Below are positions 56,885 through 64,000 of a DNA stretch of 64,000 bases, in pieces. Positions within the stretch are counted from its first letter, which is position 1. Every line of letters starts with the position of its first letter. Under the pieces are notes generated by a model. The model had not been told where the DNA came from. It made no database searches and was given only the letters and a program-made list of their open reading frames with translations. Position numbers and translations under genes: made by a program. Origin of the DNA: Pseudaestuariivita rosea (GTDB lineage Bacteria; Pseudomonadota; Alphaproteobacteria; Rhodobacterales; Rhodobacteraceae); contig NZ_JACNMP010000015.1 in the NCBI RefSeq assembly GCF_017592335.1, positions 27,247 to 91,246 on the forward strand, written 5' to 3'.

Positions 56885-57456
56885 ACGGGCTGCTCCTTAC
56901 CGTCCAACACCCAGTTCAGGCTGCGCCAAACGGTGTAGACACTGACAATGCTGAAAAATAACGCGCCGATCCAGGCGACGCCGTAAAGTGACCAGATGGG
57001 GATTTCGAGCTCATAGGTGGTTTCAGGGAAAAACGGGCGATAGCCCATGCCAAGCGCATCGCGCAGGCCATCGCTGCCAAATGGGAATTTTTCCCCAAAC
57101 CCCAGCCAGAACTGCCGTGTGATCACGACGGCGGCGATAGCAATCAACAGATCACCCAGAAATCCGAAAAACGCCTTGATCCGCGATGGGAAAGCATCGA
57201 CCAGAATATCGACAGTTACATGCCCCCGCTTAAGCTGACAGAGCGGTAGAAAGAAGAATACCGCCAACGCACAGCCGTGTTCAATCATCTCATAATCGCC
57301 GGGGATGTTCTGCTCAAAGATCGCGCGCCCCAGAATGGAAACGACCGTCATGATGGCCAAAAACGCCAGGATCAGCCCGCCTGCATAGGCAAACCAGCGT
57401 GCGATTGCCTCAATCCCCCTGCCCACACGGTCTTGTGCGGCTTTTGCCAATGCCAT
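56881..57456 (-). CDS. dctQ: TRAP transporter small permease (DctQ)
   Basis: A 191-residue inner-membrane protein with four helices that anchors the large TRAP subunit. Typical segments: GLILAFLAIMTVVSILGRAI (about 28-47), MIEHGCALAVFFFLPLCQLKRGHVTVDI (split across two helices), and GALFFSIVSVYTVWR. It lies 16 bp after the FAD monooxygenase gene. Confidence 0.9.
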   Translation of the reverse strand: MALAKAAQDRVGRGIEAIARWFAYAGGLILAFLAIMTVVSILGRAIFEQNIPGDYEMIEHGCALAVFFFLPLCQLKRGHVTVDILVDAFPSRIKAFFGFLGDLLIAIAAVVITRQFWLGFGEKFPFGSDGLRDALGMGYRPFFPETTYELEIPIWSLYGVAWIGALFFSIVSVYTVWRSLNWVLDGKEQPV

Positions 57457-57472
57457 CTTTCCTGCCCCTGAC

Positions 57473-58723
57473 CTATTCGGCCCCGATCAACGGGTCGCGT
57501 TCGTTTAGCGCGTTTATGTCCATACCCGCCACCTGTTTATAGCCGTCGGCAAAGGCCTGACGTTCGGCAAGCGGCATGATCTGTTCGATATCTTCAAACC
57601 CGTCGGGGGCGCGGTCATGGACGATGTCCAATATCTTGTCCGGGCCGTCGCCGCGATTGGCCAGCACAAGTGCTTTGACCTTGGGGCGGCGTTCAGCCTC
57701 ATAGGCCTGCAAGGCGCCGGTTGTCACGCCATGATCGCGCATATCCCGCGCCAGGATGCGCGCGTCCAGAATAGCCTGCGAGGCCCCGTTCGACCCGATG
57801 GGATACATCGCGTGGGCTGCATCACCCAACAGAGTCATCCGCCCGTGGGTCCACTGATCCAGCGGATTGCGATCGACCATCGGGTATTCATAGATCTGAT
57901 CGGCGCCGCGAATGATCTGCGGAATATCCAGCCAGTCAAAGCGCCAATCAGCAAAGGCGGGCAGGAAATCGTCCAGCACACCCGCTCGGTTCCAGTCTTG
58001 TTTGGCCCAGTCATAATCAGGCGGCATGGTCAGATCGGCAATCCAGTTGATCACCGACCCATCACCGTCATCCGCAATGGGATAGGCCACGAATTTCACG
58101 TCCTTGCGTCCGGTCATCGTAACGCTGCGCCCGGTCAGAAACCGGGGCCCACGCGTGACACCGCGCCACATCATCGTGCCGCCCCAGTGGGCGGGCCCTT
58201 CATCGGGGCAAAGTTTCGCCCGCAGGTTTGAATTAATGCCATCTGCGGCAACCAGCACATCGCCCGTGGCGGTGCCCAGACCCTGCCCCGTCTTGCGGTC
58301 AGTCAGGGTGATGGTCACTCCATCATCGGTCTGCGTCCAACCGGTTACGGCATGGCCGGTTTCGATCACATCGCCGCAGCGCTGACGCACAGCATCATAA
58401 AGCAGCATCTGCAGCCCGCCGCGATGCACCGAAAACTGTGGCCAGTGATAACCCGCCAGCATCCCGCGCGGTTCACGCCAGATCAACTGACCGTGGGACG
58501 AAAAATAGGCGACCTCTTCCGTGCGCAGCCCGACCGTATCAAGACCCTGCTCAAGACCAAGATCGAACAGTTCGCGCACCGCATGGGGCTGCAGATTGAT
58601 CCCGACGCCCAGGGGCCGGATCTGGCGCACGGCCTCAAAAATACGGAACGGAATGCCGACCTGATGCAGCGAAAGGCCAATTGTCAGGCCCGCAATCCCA
58701 GCACCCGCGATCAAAACAGTCAT
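57473..58723 (-). CDS. FAD-dependent monooxygenase
   Basis: A 416-residue group A flavoprotein monooxygenase: GAGIAGLTIG (6-15), DG motif VLVAADGINS (about 157) and GD motif LLGDAAHAMYPIGSNG (about 293). It probably hydroxylates an aromatic or heteroaromatic acid with NAD(P)H and O2. It lies between dctP and dctQ in one minus-strand operon, so the TRAP transporter may import its substrate. The exact substrate is unknown. Confidence 0.88.
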   Translation of the reverse strand: MTVLIAGAGIAGLTIGLSLHQVGIPFRIFEAVRQIRPLGVGINLQPHAVRELFDLGLEQGLDTVGLRTEEVAYFSSHGQLIWREPRGMLAGYHWPQFSVHRGGLQMLLYDAVRQRCGDVIETGHAVTGWTQTDDGVTITLTDRKTGQGLGTATGDVLVAADGINSNLRAKLCPDEGPAHWGGTMMWRGVTRGPRFLTGRSVTMTGRKDVKFVAYPIADDGDGSVINWIADLTMPPDYDWAKQDWNRAGVLDDFLPAFADWRFDWLDIPQIIRGADQIYEYPMVDRNPLDQWTHGRMTLLGDAAHAMYPIGSNGASQAILDARILARDMRDHGVTTGALQAYEAERRPKVKALVLANRGDGPDKILDIVHDRAPDGFEDIEQIMPLAERQAFADGYKQVAGMDINALNERDPLIGAE

Positions 58724-58777
58724 ATCCTTGTCCTGAAAAAGAGGCCCCGGCGCAGTGGCCGGGGCGATCTGCCTGTG

Positions 58778-59818
58778 TTACATCCCTTCGCTATGTTTGG
58801 CGACCATCGCACGGGCATCATCGACCATCGCCTGACCGTCCAGGCCCTTGGCCGTGACCTCCGCGATCCACTTCGCCGTCAGATCATCGCCTACACTGCG
58901 CAGCTCGGTCATAACCGCATCATCCAACGTATGGACTGCGTTGCCGCTTTCGGCGACCACCTGTTCACCGATATCATCACCCTGATCCATGGCGCGCCCG
59001 GCCCAGGCCGATGTCTCAAGCCCCGAATTCGCGTCGATCACGGCCTTCAGATCATCTGGCAGACTGTCGTATTTCGCCTTGTTCATACCCCAGACAAAGA
59101 AAGTGTTATAAAGCGCGCGATCCCCGCTGACCAGCGTATGGCTGTCGGCCAGTTCATGCACCTTCAGCGGCGGCACGATTTCCCAGGGGATAATGCCACC
59201 GTCGACAATACCCTTGCTCAGCGCCTCGGGGAAGGCGGGCACCGGCATGCCGATCATCGACGCGCCCATGGCTTCAAACAATGCGTTGGCCTGGCGCGAA
59301 GGGCCGCGCAGCTTCAGCCCCTGAAAATCCGACAGCTCCATGATCGGGTCGCCGGTCTTGTGAATGATCCCCGGCCCATGGACATGGGCGGCCACCAGAT
59401 GAATATCGCCAAACCGTTCGCGCATGTGTTTGTCGGTAAATTCCCATACGGCCTTCGATGACGCCTCCGCGCTCATTGATGTCATGAAGGGCAGTTCAAA
59501 CACCTCGGCCTCGGGGAAGCGTCCGGGCGTATAGGCGGGCAAGGCCCAACCGCAGTCGATCACGCCGTCACGGATCTGATTATACAGCTCTTGCGGTTTG
59601 CCGCCCAGCTGCATCGACGGATAAATCTCGACCTTTATGCGCCCGCCTGACTCGGCCTCAATCTTCTCGGCCCAGGGCTGAATGAAAAACGCAGGCACAG
59701 CACCCTTGGGCGACAAAAAATGTTGACAGCGCAATGTGACATCCTGTGCCATGGCAGCGGTCGCGCAAAGGCCTGCAGCAACAAGACCGGCCAAAGCCGA
59801 TTTGAAATAATGGGTCAT
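58778..59818 (-). CDS. dctP: TRAP transporter solute-binding protein (DctP)
   Basis: Periplasmic binding protein of 346 residues; the signal peptide ends near AAMAQDV. Family segments: HFLSPKGAVPAFFIQPWAEK (about 36-55), FQGLKLRGPSRQANALFEAM (holding the substrate-carboxylate Arg) and AALPAYTP-like WALPAYTPGRFP. GGAGG lies 5-6 nt before the ATG at 59818; the upstream frame to 59884 is not used. First gene of dctP-monooxygenase-dctQ-dctM. Confidence 0.93.
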   Translation of the reverse strand: MTHYFKSALAGLVAAGLCATAAMAQDVTLRCQHFLSPKGAVPAFFIQPWAEKIEAESGGRIKVEIYPSMQLGGKPQELYNQIRDGVIDCGWALPAYTPGRFPEAEVFELPFMTSMSAEASSKAVWEFTDKHMRERFGDIHLVAAHVHGPGIIHKTGDPIMELSDFQGLKLRGPSRQANALFEAMGASMIGMPVPAFPEALSKGIVDGGIIPWEIVPPLKVHELADSHTLVSGDRALYNTFFVWGMNKAKYDSLPDDLKAVIDANSGLETSAWAGRAMDQGDDIGEQVVAESGNAVHTLDDAVMTELRSVGDDLTAKWIAEVTAKGLDGQAMVDDARAMVAKHSEGM

Positions 59819-60026
59819 TTGATCCTCCCGTATGCGACAAGTGTCATCGCCTTGTCTTGTGGGCACCATGCTGACCCTGTCCAACCATGGAAGTCAATTC
59901 ACCACCGACGAACCGCGCCTTTTTGCGACATAGGCGATTTAACGCACCGTTCATCAACTGTTCATTGAACTTGGCCGCCGCAATACCAAATTAAAAGACT
60001 AAGATATAAACAGTCGGAGTACTGAA

Positions 60027-60161
60027 ATGAAAGACACTGCACTGACAGCCGAAAAGGTGAAAACCTGGCTGAAATCCCCCGTGACGCTCACCGTGCCCGG
60101 ATGGGCCGTTGCAACAGCAGGCGCGACCGCGATCCTGCTGATCCTGATCGCACTTGACTGA
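60027..60161 (+). CDS. 44-residue single-pass membrane peptide
   Basis: Short gene encoding a charged N-terminal helix (MKDTALTAEKVKTWLKSP), then one hydrophobic stretch (about 22-43, VPGWAVATAGATAILLILIA) and the end LD. GGAG lies 8 nt before the ATG. The YgiW-like gene starts 23 bp after its stop, so both are likely one operon. Not matched to a known family. Confidence 0.65.
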   Translation: MKDTALTAEKVKTWLKSPVTLTVPGWAVATAGATAILLILIALD

Positions 60162-60184
60162 CCCCTGACAGAAACGAGGTTCAT

Positions 60185-60514
60185 ATGAAACACCTGTTTA
60201 TCGCGGCCCTCGCGCCCGCGTTTTTCGCCACCGCTGCCCTGGCCGACATAACGCCCATTGGCGATCTGAAGCGAAACACGAATGTCACTGTAACCGGAAC
60301 AATCGACCGCTTGCTGGACGAGGATGAGTTTCGCATGTCCGACAACACAGGCAGCATTCGCGTCTACATCGGCCCCAATATGGTGCCTGCAAATGCCGGT
60401 GACCGCGTGACCGTCACTGGTTTTGTCGACGACGATCTGCGCAAGGAAATCTATGCGCGCCAGATGCAGCTGCCTTCAGGGGAAACCGTCACCTTTGAAC
60501 GGCGCTACGAATAA
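60185..60514 (+). CDS. YgiW/YdeI-family periplasmic OB-fold stress protein
   Basis: A 109-residue secreted protein with a signal peptide (about 1-20, ending AALADI) and a bacterial OB-fold (BOF) domain: VTGTIDRLLDEDEFRMSDNT, IRVYIGPNMVPANAGDRVTV and GFVDDDL. Family members bind small solutes or aid stress tolerance. Preceded by the 44-residue membrane peptide gene. Confidence 0.88.
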   Translation: MKHLFIAALAPAFFATAALADITPIGDLKRNTNVTVTGTIDRLLDEDEFRMSDNTGSIRVYIGPNMVPANAGDRVTVTGFVDDDLRKEIYARQMQLPSGETVTFERRYE

Positions 60515-60539
60515 CGCTTTATTGTTCCCCAAAATACTC

Positions 60540-60604
60540 CCCCGCGCGGGCAGCGCAAATATCGCGCGTCAGCGCGGGCGCAATGCGCGCGACCAGCGCG
60601 CCCC
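60540..60604. repeat. CG-rich imperfect tandem repeat
   Basis: Two related units starting GCGCGGGC (about 60544 and 60571) each followed by GCGCAA or GCAAT and a CGCGCG block. It lies between convergent genes, so it may be a hairpin terminator; it contains no gene. Confidence 0.5.
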
Positions 60605-60609
60605 TTTGA

Positions 60610-60876
60610 CTAATGAAGGGTAAATTCGCCCGTTATGTTCTGCCATTCCCCATCGCTTAGCTCTTTGCGATGTACAAACCGCACCGAATGCAGCGGCCCT
60701 TCGATCTTGTCCTGCCAGAATTCGATGAATTTGAACAGTTTCGGATGGTCCGGCGCCAGATCGTAGTCCTGCCAGACAAAGGTATTCAACACATTCTGAT
60801 AATCCGGCATCCGGTAAAAGATTTCAGCCGTCGTCAGACCATACCCGCGCAACATCAACTCAGTTTCTGACCGCAT
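60610..60876 (-). CDS. usg: Usg family protein
   Basis: A conserved 88-residue alphaproteobacterial protein named after a gene upstream of trp genes in Caulobacter; function unknown. Recognised from LMLRGYGLTTAEIFYRMPDY, FVWQDYDLAPDHP and FWQDKIEGPLHSVRF. AAGGAG lies 5-6 nt before the ATG at 60876; the longer frame is not used. No trp gene is adjacent here. Confidence 0.9.
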   Translation of the reverse strand: MRSETELMLRGYGLTTAEIFYRMPDYQNVLNTFVWQDYDLAPDHPKLFKFIEFWQDKIEGPLHSVRFVHRKELSDGEWQNITGEFTLH

Positions 60877-61069
60877 TTCAGCTCCTTTATTCGTGACTGC
60901 TGAAAAAATGATCCACAACATTTCTTAAATTTCAATGAAAACAATATGTTATCACCGATACGGCCTGGCTGCTAACATCGGCGCATCTGGGCCATTGCAC
61001 GCAGCATATGCGCTCTGATATAACCGACCCAACAAAATATAGCGTGCAGCAGTAAGAACGGCGGACATA

Positions 61070-63808
61070 GTGAACGACACCCCGGAAACCCCTGAAAATA
61101 ATGACGAAAACGGGCCAACGGGCCCAACATCCTATGACGGTCCCACAGTTTCGATCATCGACGAAATGCGCACATCCTATCTGGATTACGCCATGTCGGT
61201 CATCGTCAGCCGCGCGATCCCGGATTTGCGCGATGGCCTAAAACCTGTGCATCGGCGCATTCTTTATGCAATGCACGAAACCGGCAACACGCATGAAAAA
61301 TCCTATCGCAAATCCGCCCGTCCCGTGGGCGACGTGATGGGGAAGTACCACCCCCATGGCGACAGCGCGATTTACGACGCGCTGGTGCGGATGGCGCAGG
61401 ATTTTTCCATGTCACTGCCCTTGCTGGATGGCCAGGGCAACTTCGGCTCAATGGACGGCGATAACCCGGCCGCCATGCGCTATACCGAGGTGCGGATGGA
61501 CAAGCCCGCCGCCGCCCTTCTGGCCGATATCGAAAAGGAAACGGTCGATTTTCAGGACAACTACGACGGCAAGGACCGCGAACCCACCGTCCTGCCCGCG
61601 CGTTTTCCGAACCTGCTGGTCAATGGATCCGCAGGCATCGCGGTTGGCATGGCCACCAACATCCCGCCCCATAACCTGGGCGAGGTGATTGATGCCACCC
61701 TTGCCCTGATCGAAAACCCCGATTTGACGTCAGAGGATCTGATCGACTATGTCCCCGGCCCGGATTTCCCCACAGGCGGCATCATGCTGGGCCGATCCGG
61801 CGCCCGAAAAGCCTATCTTGAGGGCCGCGGTAGCGTGATCATGCGCGCCAAAACCCGGATCGAGGAAATCCGCAAGGATCGCTATGCGATTATACTGGAC
61901 GAAATCCCCTATCAGGTGAACAAAGCCTCGATGATTGAAAAAATCGCCGAACAGGTGCGCGAGAAAAAGATCGAAGGCATTTCCCACGTTCAGGACGAAT
62001 CCGATCGCAACGGTGTGCGCGTGGTGGTCGAACTAAAGCGCGATGCGACGCCGGATGTGGTGCTGAACCAACTGTTCCGCTTTACGCCGATGCAGACATA
62101 CTTTGGCTGCAATATGCTGGCCCTGAACGGCGGGCGCCCCGAACAGCTGACATTGCGCAAGTTCCTGACGGCTTTCATCACCTTCCGCGAAGAGGTCGTC
62201 GCCCGCCGCACCGCCTTCAACCTGCGCAAGGCCCGCGAACGCAGTCATGTGCTGTGCGGTCTGGCCGTGGCCGTATCGAACGTCGACGAAATCGTGGCGA
62301 CCATCCGCGCCTCGGCCGATCCTGCCGAGGCCCGCGAAAAGCTGATGACACGCCGTTGGCCTGCCAAAGATATCATCCCCTATATCAAGCTGATCGATGA
62401 TCCCAGCCATACCGTGAATGACGACGGCACCTATAACCTGTCCGAAATTCAGGCCCGCGCGATCCTGGAATTGCGCCTGCAACGCCTGACCGCGATGGGG
62501 GTCAAGGAAGTCACGGATGAACTGGAAGAACTGGCCAGCAAGATTACTGAATATCTGGCCATCTTGCGGTCGCGCGAACGGATCATGGGCATCATCTCGG
62601 ATGAATTGCGCGAGGTCCGCGAAGAATTCGCCGTGCCGCGTCGCACTGAAATCGTCGACTGGTCCGGCGACATGGAAGACGAAGACCTGATCGAACGCGA
62701 AGACATGGTCGTCACGGTCACCTCGGGCGGCTATATAAAGCGGACGCCTCTGGCCGATTTCCGCGCCCAACGCCGCGGCGGCAAGGGTGTCGGCGGGATG
62801 CAGACCAAGGAAGAAGACGTCGTCACGACGCTGTTCGTGGCCAACACCCACACCCAGCTTTTGTTCTTCACCACCGATGGGATGGTTTACAAAATCAAGA
62901 CCTGGCGCCTGCCCCTGGGCGGACGCACGTCCAAGGGCAAGGCCATCGTGAATATCCTGCCGATCCCGCAGGGCGTCTCAATCGCGGCCATCATGCCGGT
63001 GGACCGGGATGAAAAGGAATGGGATGATCTGCAGGTTGTCTTTGCGACATCCGCCGGCACCGTCCGCAGGAACAAGCTCAGCGATTTCACCAATGTGAAA
63101 AGCAATGGCAAAATCGCGATGAAGTTTGAAGGCGAACATGAAAAGACCACTTTGATCAACGCGCGCATCGCATCGAATGACGATGATGTCATGCTGGTCA
63201 CGAACTCAGGCCGCGCGATCCGGTTTCCCGCAACCGATGTGCGGGTGTTCAATTCGCGCGCGTCGGTGGGCGTGCGGGGCATCAAGCTGACCAATGGCAA
63301 CCGTGTCGTGTCCATGTCGGTCATTCGCCACTTTACCGCCACGGCCGAAGAACGCGCGGCTTATCTGAAAATGCGCCGCGCAGTGGCTGGTTTGACCGAC
63401 GAGACCGAAAGCGATGAAGAGGCCGTCGCCGATGTTGCGCTGCCCCAGGAACGCTATGCCGAAATGTCCGCGGCCGAAGATCTGATCCTGACGATCACGA
63501 CGAATGGCGCGGGCAAGCTCAGCTCTAGCCATGACTACCCCGTCCGCGGTCGCGGCGGCATGGGCGTGGCTGCGATGGACAAAGCCATGCGCGGAGGCGA
63601 GATTGTCACGTCCTTCCCCGTCGAAATCCACGATCAGATCATGCTGGTCACGTCCCAGGGCCAATCGATCCGCGTACCCATCGACGGCATTTCGTTCCGG
63701 TCCCGAAGCGCGGGTGGCGTCAAGGTCTTCAACACGGCAAAGAATGAACAAGTCGTGTCAGTCGCCTGGATCGCGGATCAGAACGACGCGGAAGACGACG
63801 AGAACTGA
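61070..63808 (+). CDS. gyrA: DNA gyrase subunit A
   Basis: Type II topoisomerase subunit that cuts and rejoins DNA; 912 residues from GTG 61070. The quinolone-resistance region keeps the sensitive-type residues Ser99 and Asp103 in [17 protein letters not shown], and the catalytic Tyr138 is in AAMRYTE. A GyrA box (QRRGGKG, about 567) precedes the six-bladed C-terminal wrapping domain. An acidic tail ends the protein. The start has only a weak ribosome site. Confidence 0.97.
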   Translation: MNDTPETPENNDENGPTGPTSYDGPTVSIIDEMRTSYLDYAMSVIVSRAIPDLRDGLKPVHRRILYAMHETGNTHEKSYRKSARPVGDVMGKYHPHGDSAIYDALVRMAQDFSMSLPLLDGQGNFGSMDGDNPAAMRYTEVRMDKPAAALLADIEKETVDFQDNYDGKDREPTVLPARFPNLLVNGSAGIAVGMATNIPPHNLGEVIDATLALIENPDLTSEDLIDYVPGPDFPTGGIMLGRSGARKAYLEGRGSVIMRAKTRIEEIRKDRYAIILDEIPYQVNKASMIEKIAEQVREKKIEGISHVQDESDRNGVRVVVELKRDATPDVVLNQLFRFTPMQTYFGCNMLALNGGRPEQLTLRKFLTAFITFREEVVARRTAFNLRKARERSHVLCGLAVAVSNVDEIVATIRASADPAEAREKLMTRRWPAKDIIPYIKLIDDPSHTVNDDGTYNLSEIQARAILELRLQRLTAMGVKEVTDELEELASKITEYLAILRSRERIMGIISDELREVREEFAVPRRTEIVDWSGDMEDEDLIEREDMVVTVTSGGYIKRTPLADFRAQRRGGKGVGGMQTKEEDVVTTLFVANTHTQLLFFTTDGMVYKIKTWRLPLGGRTSKGKAIVNILPIPQGVSIAAIMPVDRDEKEWDDLQVVFATSAGTVRRNKLSDFTNVKSNGKIAMKFEGEHEKTTLINARIASNDDDVMLVTNSGRAIRFPATDVRVFNSRASVGVRGIKLTNGNRVVSMSVIRHFTATAEERAAYLKMRRAVAGLTDETESDEEAVADVALPQERYAEMSAAEDLILTITTNGAGKLSSSHDYPVRGRGGMGVAAMDKAMRGGEIVTSFPVEIHDQIMLVTSQGQSIRVPIDGISFRSRSAGGVKVFNTAKNEQVVSVAWIADQNDAEDDEN

Positions 63809-63835
63809 CCTGACCGTTTGTCAAAAATCATCGAA

Positions 63836-63856
63836 GTCCCGGACCTGATCCGGGAC
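63836..63856. repeat. Short palindrome, copy 4
   Basis: GTCCCGGACCTGATCCGGGAC followed by CTCTTTTTC, 27 bp after the gyrA stop. Its stem and T-run make it a good rho-independent-terminator candidate for gyrA; it also belongs to the palindrome family at 2069. Confidence 0.75.
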
Positions 63857-63967
63857 CTCTTTTTCTGTCATTCTAGAGCGTGATGAAATCGACCTGAATC
63901 AAGGGGGATTCACATAGGCTTATTTTGCTGATTCACTGTCGCCGACCACAAGATGGAGGGCGAGCAG

Positions 63968-64000
63968 TGGGTAAGGCACTTTCGATGGACCTTCGGGAGA
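63968..64000 (+). CDS. Start of an IS630-type transposase (partial, right edge)
   Basis: Eleven codons from GTG 63968 (GKALSMDLRE after the start) match the N-terminus common in IS630-family transposases. GGAGG lies 11 nt upstream. The leader 63873-63967 holds GAATC/GATTC inverted repeats of the kind found at insertion-sequence ends. The rest lies outside the window. Confidence 0.6.

Noticed and set aside
58352..59461. A 369-codon frame antisense to the monooxygenase and dctP genes
   Set aside because: It spans two real genes and their gap, has no domain signal and is Arg/His/Gln rich; treated as a GC-driven shadow.
62033..62851. A 272-codon frame antisense to gyrA
   Set aside because: gyrA is unmistakable on the plus strand; the antisense frame has no recognisable domain.

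Overview
The window looks like chromosomal DNA of a Roseobacter-group alphaproteobacterium (Rhodobacterales). The grounds are the family make-up: class I polyhydroxybutyrate (PHB) genes with a PhaR repressor, TAXI and DctPQM TRAP transporters, CarD, 7Fe ferredoxin, Usg, a SUV3-like helicase, and ftsEX divergent from a zinc-ribbon protein. The DNA is GC-rich, with a few AT-richer islands. The genus cannot be named from the sequence alone. No rRNA, tRNA, CRISPR array or prophage was recognised by eye.

Layout, left to right. 1-3.7 kb: a class A penicillin-binding protein cut by the left edge, then mlaA-mlaC (lipid trafficking) on the minus strand. 3.9-10.4 kb: a plus-strand run with a type I secretion ABC/HlyD pair, RidA, a glycerophosphodiesterase, a FemAB/GNAT-like protein, pterin dehydratase and an HD hydrolase. 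10.4-16.7 kb: a patchy segment with an orphan iron-binding protein, a frameshifted gene remnant, argB, an SDR, an AT-rich orphan gene, three large palindromic repeats and an unusual repeat-rich gap, then TusA and CcdA. 16.8-19.4 kb: a membrane alpha/beta-hydrolase-like protein translationally coupled to a cytochrome P450. 19.5-22.9 kb: a TAXI-TRAP transporter. 23.1-27.5 kb: UDP-galactopyranose mutase, a sulfotransferase-like protein and a GlfT2-like galactofuranosyltransferase, probably a surface-glycan cassette.

27.5-38.9 kb is mostly housekeeping: a flavin-binding-fold protein, PlsC, FtsX, FtsE, a zinc-ribbon protein, a DsbD N-domain protein, YqgE, a lysophospholipase, a TPR protein, the helicase, an S4 protein, FdxA and CarD. 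39.0-40.8 kb holds PspA and a YiaAB membrane protein next to a TetR regulator, with four copies of TGAAC-N3-GTTCA around them. 40.8-45.3 kb is the PHB locus phaR, phaP, phaC and divergent phaZ, with two CTGC-N3-GCAG PhaR-type sites ahead of phaP. 45.7-53.9 kb: a DMT exporter with divergent XRE-cupin regulator, guaB, a VOC protein, an alpha/beta hydrolase, two small ORFs, MATE, two hot-dog thioesterases and a MerR regulator. 54-60.9 kb: small secreted or membrane proteins, a DctPQM TRAP operon with an embedded FAD monooxygenase, a 44-residue membrane peptide next to a YgiW-like protein, and Usg. 61.1-63.8 kb is gyrA, followed by the start of a probable IS630-type transposase at the right edge.

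The best leads for something undescribed are the TetR-controlled pspA-yiaAB unit with its operator set, the galactofuranose/sulfotransferase cassette, and two homologous non-coding elements (about 15.4 and 45.4 kb) that share a TGTGCAA-type palindrome and a 13-bp tail.
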